Source: Longimicrobium sp. (GTDB lineage Bacteria; Gemmatimonadota; Gemmatimonadetes; Longimicrobiales; Longimicrobiaceae). Taken from it: DNA of 64,000 nucleotides. Each line of letters starts with the position of its first letter. Position 1 is the first letter of the stretch. Below are positions 23,978 through 33,052 of this stretch, one piece after another. The stretch spans positions 53,718 to 117,717 of the forward strand of contig DASVQP010000061.1 in NCBI GenBank assembly GCA_036389135.1, given 5' to 3'. The notes below the pieces were generated by a model. The model made no database searches and had not been told where the DNA came from. It saw nothing but the letters and a program-made list of their open reading frames with translations. The position numbers and the translations under genes were made by a program.

Positions 23978-26086
23978 ATGGCGTCAGCCCCCTCATTCAC
24001 AACGGACCGCATCCGCAACGTGGTGGTGGTCGGCCACGGCGGGGCGGGGAAGACGACGCTGATCGATGCCTGCTGCCACGCATCCGGCGCCACCCGCCGC
24101 CACGGCTCCGCCGCCGACGGCACGGCGCTCACCATGTTCACCCCCGAAGAGATCGCCCACGGCTGCTCCATGAACACGTCGGTGGCCCACGCCACCTGGC
24201 TGGACGCCAAGGTCAACTTCATCGACACCCCGGGCTACCTGGATTTCCTTGGCGAGGCGCGCGCCGGCGTGCGCGTGGCCGATGGCGCCCTCGTCGTCCT
24301 CTCCGCCCCCGGCGGCGTGGAGGTGGGCACCGAGCGCGCGTGGGAGATGATCGCCGAGCGCGAGCTCCCCGCCATCCTCTTCGTGTCGATGATGGACCGC
24401 GCCAATGCGGACTTCGAGCGGGTGTACCAGGACGTGCGCGAGCACCTCACGCCCAAGGCGATCCCCGTGGAGGTGCCCATCGGCAGCGGCGAGAGCTTCC
24501 GCGGCATCGTCAACCTCTTCTCGGACCGTGCGCACTTCTACACGCCGGGCACGCAGACCGGCGAGTACGAGGAGGGCGACATCCCCGCCGAGCTGCAGGC
24601 CACGGTCGACCGCTACTACGCCGAGCTGATCGAGACCATCGCGGCCACCGACGACACGCTGCTGGAGCACTACCTGGAAGGCGACACCATCACCCGCGAC
24701 GAGGCGATCCACGCCCTCAAGCAGGCGATGCTGCGCGGCGAGCTGTACCCGCTCTTCTGCGGCGCGCCCACGCTCACGTACGGCATCCGCGCGCTCCTCA
24801 CCAAGGTGGTGGAGCTCCTCCCCTCGCCGCAGGAGCGCCCGGCCGAGATCGCCGAGGGGCGCGGCGGGACGACGGTGGAGCTGCGCGGCCTGAACTCGGA
24901 CCCCTTCTGCGCCCTGGTCTTCAAAACGACCAGCGAGCCGCACGTGGGCGAGCTCTCCTTCTTCCGCGTCTTCGGCGGTTCGGTGAGGAACGGCGACGAG
25001 GTGGGGAACGCGACGCGCGACAAGCTGGAGAAGCTGTCGCACCTTTCCGTGCCGCAGGGGCGCGACCGCTTGGAGGTGGACGAGCTGCGCGCCGGCGACA
25101 TCGGCGTCGTCGCCAAGCTGCGCGACACGCACACCAACGACACCCTCTCCGCCCCCGCGCATCCCCTGATCCTGGAAGGGGTTCGCTTCCCCGAGCCGGA
25201 CATCGCCATCGCCGTGGAGAGCGCCACCCGGGGCGACGAGGACAAGCTCTCCGTCGGCCTGCACAAGCTGCACGAGGAAGATCCCTGCTTCTCCGCCGAG
25301 TACAACCCTGAGCTGGGGCAGACCATCGCCCGCGGCCTGGGCGAGCTCCACCTTGAGGTGCAGCTGGAGCGGCTGAAGCGGAAGACGGGAGTCAGCGTCA
25401 TCGTCCGCGCCCCCCGCATCCCCTACCGCGAAACGATACGAGCGGTCTCGGAGGGCCACGGGCGGCACAAGAAGCAGACGGGAGGGCGCGGCCAGTTCGG
25501 CGACGCGCACGTGCGCATCAAGCCGCTCAGCCGCGGCGACGGCTACCGCTTCACCGACGCGGTGGTGGGCGGCGTCATCCCCGGCAAGTACATCCCCGCG
25601 GTGGACAAGGGTGTGCAGGAGGCAGCCGTACGCGGCGTCCTCGCCGGCTTCCCTGTGGTCGACTTCGAGGCCGAGGTCTTCTTCGGCAGCTACCACACGG
25701 TCGATTCGTCGGAGGCGGCGTTCAAGGTGGCCGGCTCCCTCGCCTTCCAGGAGGCCGCATCGCGCGCGGAGCCCGTGATCCTGGAGCCGGTGATGGCCGT
25801 CGAGGTCATCACCCCCGACGAGTTCCTGGGCGACGTCATCGGCGACCTGAACCAGCGCCGCGGCCACATCCTGGGGATCGAGCCGGCGGGCCGCGCCCAG
25901 CGCCTTCGCGCGATCGTCCCCCAGGCCGAGCTGTACAAGTACTCCACCGCCCTGCGCTCCCTCACCCAGGGCCGCGCCACCCACACCCGCGCCTTCCACG
26001 CCTACGAGGAAGTCCCCGCGCACGAGGTGCCCAAGCTGGTGGAGGCCACCAAGAAGGAGCGCGAGGAGCTGCTGGCGGCGCGGTAG
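23978..26086 (+). CDS. EF-G-like translational GTPase (FusA family, divergent clade)
   Basis: A 702-residue elongation-factor-G-like GTPase with all five EF-G domains. G1 is GHGGAGKTT (residues about 16-24) and G3 is DTPGYLDF. The G4 position reads VSMMDRAN instead of NKMD, so the guanine-specificity residues Asn and Lys are both replaced. The switch region GCSMNTSVAHATW differs from canonical EF-G. Domains II-V follow, with LGELHLEVQLERLKR, GRGQFGDAHVRIKP and GDVIGDLNQRRGHILG. Such divergent copies often accompany a normal EF-G and may act in special translation states. The ATG at 23978 follows GGAGGTGCGT. The canonical fusA is not in the window. Confidence 0.85.
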   Translation: MASAPSFTTDRIRNVVVVGHGGAGKTTLIDACCHASGATRRHGSAADGTALTMFTPEEIAHGCSMNTSVAHATWLDAKVNFIDTPGYLDFLGEARAGVRVADGALVVLSAPGGVEVGTERAWEMIAERELPAILFVSMMDRANADFERVYQDVREHLTPKAIPVEVPIGSGESFRGIVNLFSDRAHFYTPGTQTGEYEEGDIPAELQATVDRYYAELIETIAATDDTLLEHYLEGDTITRDEAIHALKQAMLRGELYPLFCGAPTLTYGIRALLTKVVELLPSPQERPAEIAEGRGGTTVELRGLNSDPFCALVFKTTSEPHVGELSFFRVFGGSVRNGDEVGNATRDKLEKLSHLSVPQGRDRLEVDELRAGDIGVVAKLRDTHTNDTLSAPAHPLILEGVRFPEPDIAIAVESATRGDEDKLSVGLHKLHEEDPCFSAEYNPELGQTIARGLGELHLEVQLERLKRKTGVSVIVRAPRIPYRETIRAVSEGHGRHKKQTGGRGQFGDAHVRIKPLSRGDGYRFTDAVVGGVIPGKYIPAVDKGVQEAAVRGVLAGFPVVDFEAEVFFGSYHTVDSSEAAFKVAGSLAFQEAASRAEPVILEPVMAVEVITPDEFLGDVIGDLNQRRGHILGIEPAGRAQRLRAIVPQAELYKYSTALRSLTQGRATHTRAFHAYEEVPAHEVPKLVEATKKEREELLAAR

Positions 26087-26392
26087 GCCACAGGCTCGAA
26101 CCGCGGTCTCACGCGGAGGTGTCGACACGCGGGGGAGGCGTTTTGAGCAAGGACACGAGTTACGGAGCTGGGTCTCCGTGCCTCGTGTCCCGTTTCGCTG
26201 GCCGCCTGTGTCTCCGCGCCATGATTCAGCGAACTCGCCAACATTCTGTTTGGAGCAAGGTGGCGTCGGGCGTTATCTGGAAGGGGACGTTTATTGGATC
26301 GCGAACCGTATCCAGGGTATCCGCTCGATGATTGGCTCGTACGCCGGAGCAGCACTACCCCAACTCCAACCCACCTCGCGGGGAGGCCGTTC
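26087..26392. other. Intergenic region with a repeat remnant
   Basis: No gene seen. It contains CTCACGCGGAGGTGTCGACA and CTCCGTGCCTCGTGTCCC with CTCCGCGCC, degenerate members of the CTCCGCG family. Base composition begins to fall here relative to the EF-G-like gene, marking entry into the accessory stretch. The strong GGGGAGG ribosome-binding site of the next gene sits at its right end. Confidence 0.5.
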
Positions 26393-26980
26393 ATGCCGAG
26401 CATCCATACCACCGCAGCATACCGGGAAGCATACGACGGCGGGATCGAGCCGCTTATTTATGAGCCGGAAGATCTCCAGTCGCTCGACGACAATCCGCGT
26501 CAAATGGACGACGCCGTCGCCGCCGCTCGGGCCGAGCGAAGACAGGGAATCAACGACATCTGGATGGTGGTGGGGTACGACGGCGTGCACGTGGCTACGC
26601 TCTGGTCCCAGCCGCGCGGACCGGGGCAGGTCGCGAACTACAATCACGCGGAGCACATCTTCTTTGAGAAGGGCGTGATGGAAGAGTTGTGGGTGATCTT
26701 CCTCGAAAGCTTCGGGCGCTTGCCCCAGCGAATGCACCTGGTGCTGAAGCACAGCCCCTGTCACCACCCAAACCTCGATTCGTGCTCGAGCCTTGTCATG
26801 CGCGAACGTCAGCTGATGCCGCACATCCCCATACATGTGGAATACGACGTGGTGCATGGGAGGCCCGGGATGCAGCGCCAGAATTCGCTGTTGGGGATTT
26901 TTCAGATGCTGGAACCGAATCTTGTAACCGGGGGGCGGCAGGACAGCCCATTTGCCGCGGATGATTGGCTGATGCGCTGA
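26393..26980 (+). CDS. Hypothetical protein with deaminase-like HAE and PC-x7-C motifs
   Basis: A 195-residue cytosolic protein with no overall match I can name. It carries HAE (residues 85-87, within NYNHAEHIFFEKG) on a predicted helix, and S-P-C (121-123) followed after seven residues by Cys131 (SPCHHPNLDSC). The order HAE...PC...C is that of zinc cytidine-deaminase-like enzymes, although their usual spacing is PC-x2-C; a longer loop is known in some toxin deaminases. GINDIWMVVGYDG and MHLVLKHSPC would be the strands flanking the zinc site. The start is well supported by GGGGAGGCCGTTC before the ATG. It could be a nucleic-acid or nucleotide deaminase, or a non-catalytic zinc protein. No immunity gene is recognised next to it. 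Confidence 0.65.
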   Translation: MPSIHTTAAYREAYDGGIEPLIYEPEDLQSLDDNPRQMDDAVAAARAERRQGINDIWMVVGYDGVHVATLWSQPRGPGQVANYNHAEHIFFEKGVMEELWVIFLESFGRLPQRMHLVLKHSPCHHPNLDSCSSLVMRERQLMPHIPIHVEYDVVHGRPGMQRQNSLLGIFQMLEPNLVTGGRQDSPFAADDWLMR

Positions 26981-27118
26981 GGGTCACGCTCCTTGGCCGA
27001 AGGGGTGATGATATCAACGCAGTCCACGCATAAAGCTGCCGCCTGCGCGGATGCTCACCGCGCCGACCTTTGCGCCGCCAAGGAAGTCCGCTCCCCCTTG
27101 CCCTTACCATTGGTTGAC

Positions 27119-27985
27119 ATGCAACGATCCACCGCCGAAATGTCGTTTGCGTACAGATTCTGCCGATACTTCGTGGCGTTCTGGATGTTCGGCTACGGCT
27201 TCGCAAAGGTGTTCCGGTCGCAGTTCGTCAGCCTTCTCCACGAGCTGGACACGCCGTTCGGCGATCTGTCGGGGATCGCGCTGGTCTGGGGTTTCTTCGG
27301 CTACTCGGATACATACCGGCTCTTCATCGCCGCGGCGGAGATCGCTGGTGCCGCGCTCCTACTCTACCGGCGCACCACACCGCTGGGGGCGCTGCTGCTG
27401 TTCGGGATGCTCGGCAACATCGTCCTGATCGACATCTTCTACTCGATCGGCGAAGCGCTGCTGATGGCGCTCATCCTCTTTGGCATGGTGGGCTACATAC
27501 TATCGGTGCACTGGGGGCCACTCATGGCAGCGCTCGTTCTGCCTGCCGAGACATCTCAGCTGAGCGTGGAACGTCGCTCCCGTGTCTGGATGCGATACGG
27601 CGCGCGGACGATGGTTCTCGGTGCCGCGGTCCTGCTCGCGTACTGGGCCAAGTTCTACGGAAAGACTCGCCCGACGCCGATTGACGGAAGGTGGCGCGTC
27701 GAGTCCGTTGTGGCGAAGGGCCGTCCGGCGTCAGCCACGGTGCTGGACTCGGCTGCTACGATCTACTTCGAGCCGGAGTTCGCGTACAGAGCGGTGCTGC
27801 GGACCCCGAACGGTTTTCGGGAAGCGAGGTTCGACGTCGATGCGAAGAAGGGGCACCTGCGCATCCGTAAGTCGTACTGGAATCCGGGGCGCGTGCTGTT
27901 CGACGGCCGCTACTACCTGGAGGGAACCCGGATGCGTCTGGAGGACGCCAGGTCGGTTCTCTTGCTGTCGCGCGCACCCCGCTAG
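27119..27985 (+). CDS. DoxX-like membrane protein with C-terminal soluble domain
   Basis: A 288-residue protein with about four N-terminal transmembrane segments (FAYRFCRYFVAFWMFGYGFAK, LFIAAAEIAGAALLLY, GALLLFGMLGNIVLIDIFYS, LLMALILFGMVGYILSVHW), a further helix (MVLGAAVLLAYWAKFYG), and a C-terminal domain of about 100 residues (IDGRWRVESVVAKGRP...) that looks beta-rich. The membrane part resembles DoxX/SURF4 proteins. Function is unknown. The ATG at 27119 was chosen over an upstream in-frame start because residues before it have no membrane character; a second ATG 21 bases downstream is also possible. No clear ribosome-binding site. Confidence 0.68.
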   Translation: MQRSTAEMSFAYRFCRYFVAFWMFGYGFAKVFRSQFVSLLHELDTPFGDLSGIALVWGFFGYSDTYRLFIAAAEIAGAALLLYRRTTPLGALLLFGMLGNIVLIDIFYSIGEALLMALILFGMVGYILSVHWGPLMAALVLPAETSQLSVERRSRVWMRYGARTMVLGAAVLLAYWAKFYGKTRPTPIDGRWRVESVVAKGRPASATVLDSAATIYFEPEFAYRAVLRTPNGFREARFDVDAKKGHLRIRKSYWNPGRVLFDGRYYLEGTRMRLEDARSVLLLSRAPR

Positions 27986-28017
27986 CCCGGCTCATCCCCG
28001 CGCACCACGGAGGCTCC

Positions 28018-28650
28018 GTGAAGTCCAATCACATCGTGCTGCTGACGCTCCTCTTTGTAGCGGCAACTCTTGGCGCATGGCTGGTCGGCAACCGTGGCGC
28101 ATCATGGGAAGAGTTGGATACGGTGTCCGGTGTGTTCGTGAACGTAGCCGTTCTGGCGGGGGCTGTTGCGGCGATGGTGAAGTTCCACCTGTTCAACCTG
28201 TTCGGCCATCGGTGGAGATCCGATCTCGAATGCAAGCACTTCGAGCTTCCTGATGGCGATGTGGTGTTCACGGCGGATTACACGATCACCAACACCGGGC
28301 AACGCCCACTGTTTCTCTCCAAGGTAACCATCAGGCTGCTGCCGGCGGTCCGCGACGGGGTACAGGTGAAGGCCGACCTAGAGAACTGCCTGGCCGAGAG
28401 GGTGATGAATCCAACGCAGTCGACGCTGAAGGGGCTTTTTCAGGTCGAGCCGGGTGAGAGAGCGATATTCCCGCTGCGCTGCATCCTGCCGTCGCTCGAC
28501 TCGGTCGTGTTCGTCCAGTGCGGCTTCGAGCTTCCGCACAGGCGCGTCCCCGCCGCGTTCCTCGGCTTCTACGTCAAAGTCCCGCCGGTGCAGGCGAACA
28601 AACCGCCGAGTGTTGGAGGGCCGGCCAGCCTCCCGCAACCGGGCGGGTAG
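28018..28650 (+). CDS. Membrane-anchored hypothetical protein
   Basis: A 210-residue protein with two N-terminal membrane segments (IVLLTLLFVAATLGAWLVG and VSGVFVNVAVLAGAVAAMVKFH) and a soluble domain of about 140 residues with immunoglobulin-like beta character (FTADYTITNTGQRPLFLSKVTI, FQVEPGERAIFPLRC). It uses a GTG start preceded by GGAGGCTCC. It follows the DoxX-like gene by 33 bp in the same direction and may be in its operon. No family recognised. Confidence 0.65.
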   Translation: MKSNHIVLLTLLFVAATLGAWLVGNRGASWEELDTVSGVFVNVAVLAGAVAAMVKFHLFNLFGHRWRSDLECKHFELPDGDVVFTADYTITNTGQRPLFLSKVTIRLLPAVRDGVQVKADLENCLAERVMNPTQSTLKGLFQVEPGERAIFPLRCILPSLDSVVFVQCGFELPHRRVPAAFLGFYVKVPPVQANKPPSVGGPASLPQPGG

Positions 28651-28862
28651 CGAGGCGGCTGTCGCTGCGGTGGAATCGCAGGTTCTTAACTGACCCACTT
28701 TCGATCACCCTGCTCGATCCAGATACCTCGCGAGCTGAGTAACGGCTCCTGCTCCTGGCCAGTCGAGGTATGGCCGCCTCATCCTTGCATCACTCACCGA
28801 GCGCGGCGATTCCGTGCGGCTGATCAGCCCACGGCCGATGACCACAAGCGAGCGGAGGACGT

Positions 28863-29090
28863 ATGAACGCGAAATCGGACGCTGACGAGCTGCGCGAAGA
28901 GTACGAGTTCACCCCTGAGCAACTGAGCCAGGGGGTGCGTGGAAAGTACGCTGAACGTTGCGCGCAGGGCACCAACCTCGTTCCTTTGGACCCTGATGTA
29001 GCCGAGATCTTCCCTGACGCCGCGGCTGTCAACCAAGCCCTCAGGGCTCTGGCCGGCATCATCAAGGAACGGTCTCGTTCCGCTGCGTAG
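28863..29090 (+). CDS. Conserved small protein, possible antitoxin-like
   Basis: A 75-residue protein containing REEYEF, GVRGKYAERCAQGTNLVPLDPDVAEIF and VNQALRAL. The segment KYAERxxxGTNxVxLDPDVAxxFPD is a pattern I recognise from many small bacterial proteins, some annotated as antitoxin-like, but no function is established. The start ATG follows GCGGAGGACGT. It has 212 bp of non-coding sequence upstream and no toxin gene directly beside it. Confidence 0.72.
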   Translation: MNAKSDADELREEYEFTPEQLSQGVRGKYAERCAQGTNLVPLDPDVAEIFPDAAAVNQALRALAGIIKERSRSAA

Positions 29091-29186
29091 AATCGCGTAA
29101 CACGCGGGATCGATTCTTCTGCTGACGCGTGCACTGCGATTGCCGGCGGCCAGCACGACCACGTTGCACGCCATCAACATCCCCGA

Positions 29187-29738
29187 ATGGCCTCCGCATT
29201 CTCGCACGCCGCCGCCGCGCTCGCGCTGGGAACCGCATTCTGGCGCCCGGCCGTGCCCGCCCGCTTCTGGATCCTGGGGGCGGCGTGCGCCGTACTGCCA
29301 GACCTGGACGTGATCGCCTTTCGGTTCGGCATTCCGTACGAGCACGTGCTCGGGCACCGCGGCCTGTCGCACTCGTTGTTCTTTGCGGCGCTGCTTGCGG
29401 CCGTCGTCGTGGCGCTGTTCTTCCCGCGCGAGCGCCAGCGAGGGAGGCTGTGGCTCTTCTTCTTCCTCGCGACTGCCTCTCATGCCTTTCTCGATGCGCT
29501 GACCACGGGCGGGTTGGGGGTGGCCTTCTTCGCGCCCCTGGAGAACAGCCGCTACTTCTTTCCGTGGCGCCCCATTGAGGTCTCGCCGCTTAGCATCAGC
29601 CGCTTCTTTACCGTACGCGGGCTGGCGGTGCTGCGGAGCGAGTTCGTCTGGGTCTGGTTGCCTTCGCTCGTATTCGCGGGGGTCGTTCTGGCGTGGCGCC
29701 GAGCGAAGCACCCATCGTCGTTCGGCCGCCCTGCCTGA
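29187..29738 (+). CDS. YdjM/DUF457-family membrane-bound metal-dependent hydrolase
   Basis: A 183-residue inner-membrane protein of the YdjM (LexA-regulated, DUF457) family. Seen: FSHAAAALALG (first His), VLPDLDVIAF, HRGLSHSLFFAALLA, and SHAFLDALTTGG, which give the His/Asp ligands of the presumed metal site, plus four or five hydrophobic segments. The length is normal. The physiological substrate is unknown; relatives are annotated as membrane-bound hydrolases. The ATG at 29187 opens into the conserved N-terminal motif. Confidence 0.87.
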   Translation: MASAFSHAAAALALGTAFWRPAVPARFWILGAACAVLPDLDVIAFRFGIPYEHVLGHRGLSHSLFFAALLAAVVVALFFPRERQRGRLWLFFFLATASHAFLDALTTGGLGVAFFAPLENSRYFFPWRPIEVSPLSISRFFTVRGLAVLRSEFVWVWLPSLVFAGVVLAWRRAKHPSSFGRPA

Positions 29739-29785
29739 AGCAGCAGAGTGCGAGGCGCTCTCGCGCTCACCCAGCAGAGAGATCA

Positions 29786-30118
29786 ATGACAAAAGCCGAG
29801 TTTGTCGCCCGGTTCAGCAAATTGCTCACGGATCTGCATGCGGTTCGTGGCTCCCTGCACCTGGAGGATGCGAAGCGTAGGGGGAGCGACTGGGACCAGG
29901 CCGGCACAAAGCAGGGTGCGCAGCTCGCCGCCTACTTCTGGGACCGATTCGACCGGGAGACGAGTGAGTATCTGCTCGTGCGAATCCGCGAGTACGTCAA
30001 CGATGCGATCTTCTGCCGCGAGGCACAGGAGCTGAAGCCCGATCCCGAGCACGCGAACTGCCGCCCTATCGTCACCATCGACGAACACGGCTCACCCATG
30101 TGTGAGATGAAGCAGTGA
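29786..30118 (+). CDS. Hypothetical protein, 110 residues
   Basis: A small soluble protein starting MTKAEFVARFSKLLTDLHAV. It is mostly helical and ends in an acidic, Cys-containing segment (HANCRPIVTIDEHGSPMCEMKQ). No domain recognised. AGAGAGATCA precedes the ATG as a ribosome-binding site. It lies 48 bp after the YdjM-like gene in the same direction and 183 bp before the protease-nuclease gene. Confidence 0.6.
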   Translation: MTKAEFVARFSKLLTDLHAVRGSLHLEDAKRRGSDWDQAGTKQGAQLAAYFWDRFDRETSEYLLVRIREYVNDAIFCREAQELKPDPEHANCRPIVTIDEHGSPMCEMKQ

Positions 30119-30301
30119 CGTGCGTCGAGTCGTCACGCGCCGAATCTGCTGGCGCAAAGGGGACCTGCGTGCGAATGCGACTCGAGGCTTGGTGTGCAGC
30201 GCGAATCGCCGGATCTCTGACCATCCATAAAGTGTGCGTTCCGTCCGTTGGGCGGCGATAAATGTCAGTCACGCGTGTCCATCCTTCCACCGGTGCATCC
30301 C

Positions 30302-32473
30302 ATGGCGAGCGAATATCCAGGCGGCCGCAAGTTCGACGTGCAGCAGGCCCACAGCGCCGGCATCCGCTACAAGGAGCATGCGCTCCCGGAAGGCGTCCTG
30401 CAGGACGATATCGTGGTGGAGACCGACAACCGGAAGAAGTACCTCAAGGCGTCGCTCACCCACGAGCGGGCGCGGGCGACCGTCACCGAGGCGGAGTCGA
30501 ACGGTGCGGTACGCAGCGCCGAAGAGACGCTCGCGAGTCTGGCCCAGGAGCGCATCCTCGGCTCCAACGACATGCGCGACATCAACTACCTGGAGCTCGC
30601 GATCGCGGTCGCGCGCGCCATCTGCCGCATCCGGATCGGGTCCGCCGCGGGTACGGGGGTGCTGGTGGGGCCGCGTCTGCTGATGACCAACAACCACGTG
30701 CTGCGCTCAGCCGAGGACGCGCTGGCCGCCGAGGCCCAGTTCGACTACCAGGAGAACGGTTCGGGAGACCTGCTTCCGGTGCAGCCGTTCCGCCTGGACC
30801 CCGCCGCTTTCTTCGTGACCGACAAGGCGCTCGATTTCACGATCGTCGCGGTCGCCGAAGCGTCGACCAAGGGCCAGCCGATCTCGCGCTATCCGTGGAT
30901 TCAGCTCATCCCTACTCTTGGCAAGGCTGAAAAGGGCGATCCGCTCAACATCATCCAGCATCCGCGGGGCGGCCTGAAGCAGATCGCCCTTCGCAACAAC
31001 GACGTGATCGACATCCCCACGGGCAAGCCGGACTTCCTGTACTACACGACGGATACCGAGCCAGGCTCGTCGGGATCGCCCTGCTTCAACGACCAGTGGG
31101 AGCTGATCGCCCTTCACCACTCCGGCGTTCCCAGCATCGAGGGCGGGGTGATCCGCCGGACGGACGGGAACCCCTGGGACGAGGACCGGGACGATCCGGC
31201 GCTCATCAAGTGGATCGCGAACGAGGGAGCACGCGTCTCAGCCATCGTCAGCGCGCTCAAGTCGGCCAGTATTCGGCCTGAGTCTCGCGGCCTGCTGGAT
31301 CTTGCGTTGAACACGGCGCCGCCCAACCCCATCGAGCTTGCGCGCACGACGGGCTCCCCTTCACCGTCACAGCACAACGTCCAGGAAGGTGCCGCCGTGA
31401 GCAACACAGGCAACGTTTCGTTCACCGTTCCGCTGAACATCACCGTTTCCCTCGGTGCGCCACAGGCTCCGGTCGTGGCCGCCACCGCCGCTCCGGCGCC
31501 CGCCGAGCCAGCACGAGCCGTCACCCAACCCGCGGCTCCCTTTGCCGAAGCGCTGGTGGTGGATCCCGACTGGTCGACGCGAAAGGGCTACGACCGCGCT
31601 TTCCTGGGGATCGAAGTGCCGCTTCCGGCGCTGTCGGCGGAGATGAAGAAGAAGTCGGTGGAGGTTCCGGCCGAGTACCGGGTGGACGGCGATGAGCACG
31701 TCCTGGCCTACCATCACTTTTCGCTGGCGATGAACGCCGATCGCCGTTTCGCCTGGTACAGCGCGGCGAACATCGACGGCGAGCGCAGGCCCGCGCTGCC
31801 GAAGCGCAAGGACGATCGGTGGCGTATCGATTCGCGAATCGACAATCCCAGGGCCCCGCGCTTCCAGTGCGGCGAAGACCTGTACGCGGCCAAGAACACC
31901 GATCGGGGCCATCTCACGCGCTACCTGGACGTGGCGTGGGGGACCGAAGCGGAAGCATTGCACGCGCTGGCCGATACCTTTCACTTCAGCAACTGCTGCC
32001 TGCAGCTCGCTGGCTTCAACCAGACGACGGCCCGGTGGCAGGGGATCGAGCAGTTCCTGCTGGAACGGAACGCCGCAAAGCACAAAAGGCGGATGACCGT
32101 AATCACCGGTCCGATCTTCAAGCGTTCCGACCCCAAGTACCAGAACGAGGAGATGACGGCTCCGGTCCGCATTCCGATGGAGTTCTGGAAGGTGTGTGCG
32201 CTGATTCGTGAAAATGGCTCGCTGTCCGCCACCGCGTTCATCCTCAACCAGGAAGACATCACGGAGCTCCCCGGATTCGAGGCGTTCCTCAACGTCAAGG
32301 AAGTGCAGACGACGATTGCTGAGGTCGAAAAGCGTACCGGGCTCACGTTCCCCGTCCTTCGCGCCCACGACCATCTGAAAGCCGGCGGCGCTGCCGGTAC
32401 GCTCGAGATCGACGGCCAGGCGACCATTCCGCTCAGATCGTTCGACGATATCCAGTTTGACGATGACGATTGA
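30302..32473 (+). CDS. Trypsin-like protease fused to a DNA/RNA non-specific endonuclease
   Basis: A 723-residue multidomain protein without a signal peptide. Residues about 1-100 are a charged helical region. Residues about 105-330 form a trypsin/V8-like serine protease: catalytic His132 (LLMTNNHVL), Asp178 (KALDFTIVAV) and Ser257 (TEPGSSGSP). A Pro/Ala-rich linker (about 340-415) leads to a NUC-type DNA/RNA non-specific endonuclease (about 420-700) with the active-site DRGH at 534-537 (NTDRGHLTRY), the metal Asn at 564 (HFSNCCLQ) and W-x-x-I-E-Q downstream. All catalytic residues of both enzymes are present. The fusion suggests a protease-controlled nuclease, such as an abortive-infection effector; that is inference. 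An acetyltransferase gene follows 45 bp later. The ATG at 30302 lacks a strong ribosome-binding site, so the start is provisional. Confidence 0.85.
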   Translation: MASEYPGGRKFDVQQAHSAGIRYKEHALPEGVLQDDIVVETDNRKKYLKASLTHERARATVTEAESNGAVRSAEETLASLAQERILGSNDMRDINYLELAIAVARAICRIRIGSAAGTGVLVGPRLLMTNNHVLRSAEDALAAEAQFDYQENGSGDLLPVQPFRLDPAAFFVTDKALDFTIVAVAEASTKGQPISRYPWIQLIPTLGKAEKGDPLNIIQHPRGGLKQIALRNNDVIDIPTGKPDFLYYTTDTEPGSSGSPCFNDQWELIALHHSGVPSIEGGVIRRTDGNPWDEDRDDPALIKWIANEGARVSAIVSALKSASIRPESRGLLDLALNTAPPNPIELARTTGSPSPSQHNVQEGAAVSNTGNVSFTVPLNITVSLGAPQAPVVAATAAPAPAEPARAVTQPAAPFAEALVVDPDWSTRKGYDRAFLGIEVPLPALSAEMKKKSVEVPAEYRVDGDEHVLAYHHFSLAMNADRRFAWYSAANIDGERRPALPKRKDDRWRIDSRIDNPRAPRFQCGEDLYAAKNTDRGHLTRYLDVAWGTEAEALHALADTFHFSNCCLQLAGFNQTTARWQGIEQFLLERNAAKHKRRMTVITGPIFKRSDPKYQNEEMTAPVRIPMEFWKVCALIRENGSLSATAFILNQEDITELPGFEAFLNVKEVQTTIAEVEKRTGLTFPVLRAHDHLKAGGAAGTLEIDGQATIPLRSFDDIQFDDDD

Positions 32474-32518
32474 GCCGGGTGACTCAGCGTCTCGCGCAGT
32501 GCTCTCAAGGAGGCGGTC

Positions 32519-33052
32519 ATGCTGCTGCCAGATCAGGTAGTCCTGGAGCTCGTGGTGCGGGACGTCGACGTCAACGAGTTCGCACCGCTATTCTCGCGGC
32601 TCCATGCGGACGGTGTGACGTTCACCACCCTCGCCACCGCCCAAGCACGGTGCGCGGACTGGCTGGAGCGCTTCACGGAGCTCGATAACGCCACGCGGAG
32701 CGAGACCGGAGATCCGGCCGTGCCGCGCACCCCCGAGGTCATGCGGCACCGGCTGGTCTCGTTCGAACTCGACCCGGAGGCGTGCTTCCTCGCCCTCGAC
32801 GGTGAGCGCTGGATTGGGTACACGCTGCTGGACCCGAAACTCAGCCGTGACGGCCGGCTGGAACAGGGGTGGACGGGCGTCTGCAAGGAGCACCGGCAAC
32901 GGGGGATCGGAACGGCGCTCAAGCTGCTCGGTGTCGAGTACGCGCGTGCGCACGGCTACCGAGCGATCGTGACGGCGCCGCGCCGGCAGAACGTGGCGAG
33001 CTTCACCATGAGCACTCACCTCGGCTTCCGCCCTGACAATACAGCCGAGTGA
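32519..33052 (+). CDS. GNAT-family N-acetyltransferase
   Basis: A 177-residue GNAT acetyltransferase with the acetyl-CoA loop WTGVCKEHRQRGIGTALKLLGVEYARAHG-like (Q/R-x-x-G-x-G within HRQRGIGTAL, about residues 124-133) and a C-terminal IVTAPRRQNVASFTMSTHLGFRP strand-helix that shapes the acceptor site. The acceptor is unknown. The ATG is preceded by AAGGAGGCGGTC. It follows the protease-nuclease gene closely in the same direction, so the two could be co-expressed, although GNAT genes are common and the link is weak. Confidence 0.87.
   Translation: MLLPDQVVLELVVRDVDVNEFAPLFSRLHADGVTFTTLATAQARCADWLERFTELDNATRSETGDPAVPRTPEVMRHRLVSFELDPEACFLALDGERWIGYTLLDPKLSRDGRLEQGWTGVCKEHRQRGIGTALKLLGVEYARAHGYRAIVTAPRRQNVASFTMSTHLGFRPDNTAE

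Noticed and set aside
23993..26128. A 711-codon leftward open frame
   Set aside because: Antisense to the EF-G-like gene, which has clear GTPase motifs.
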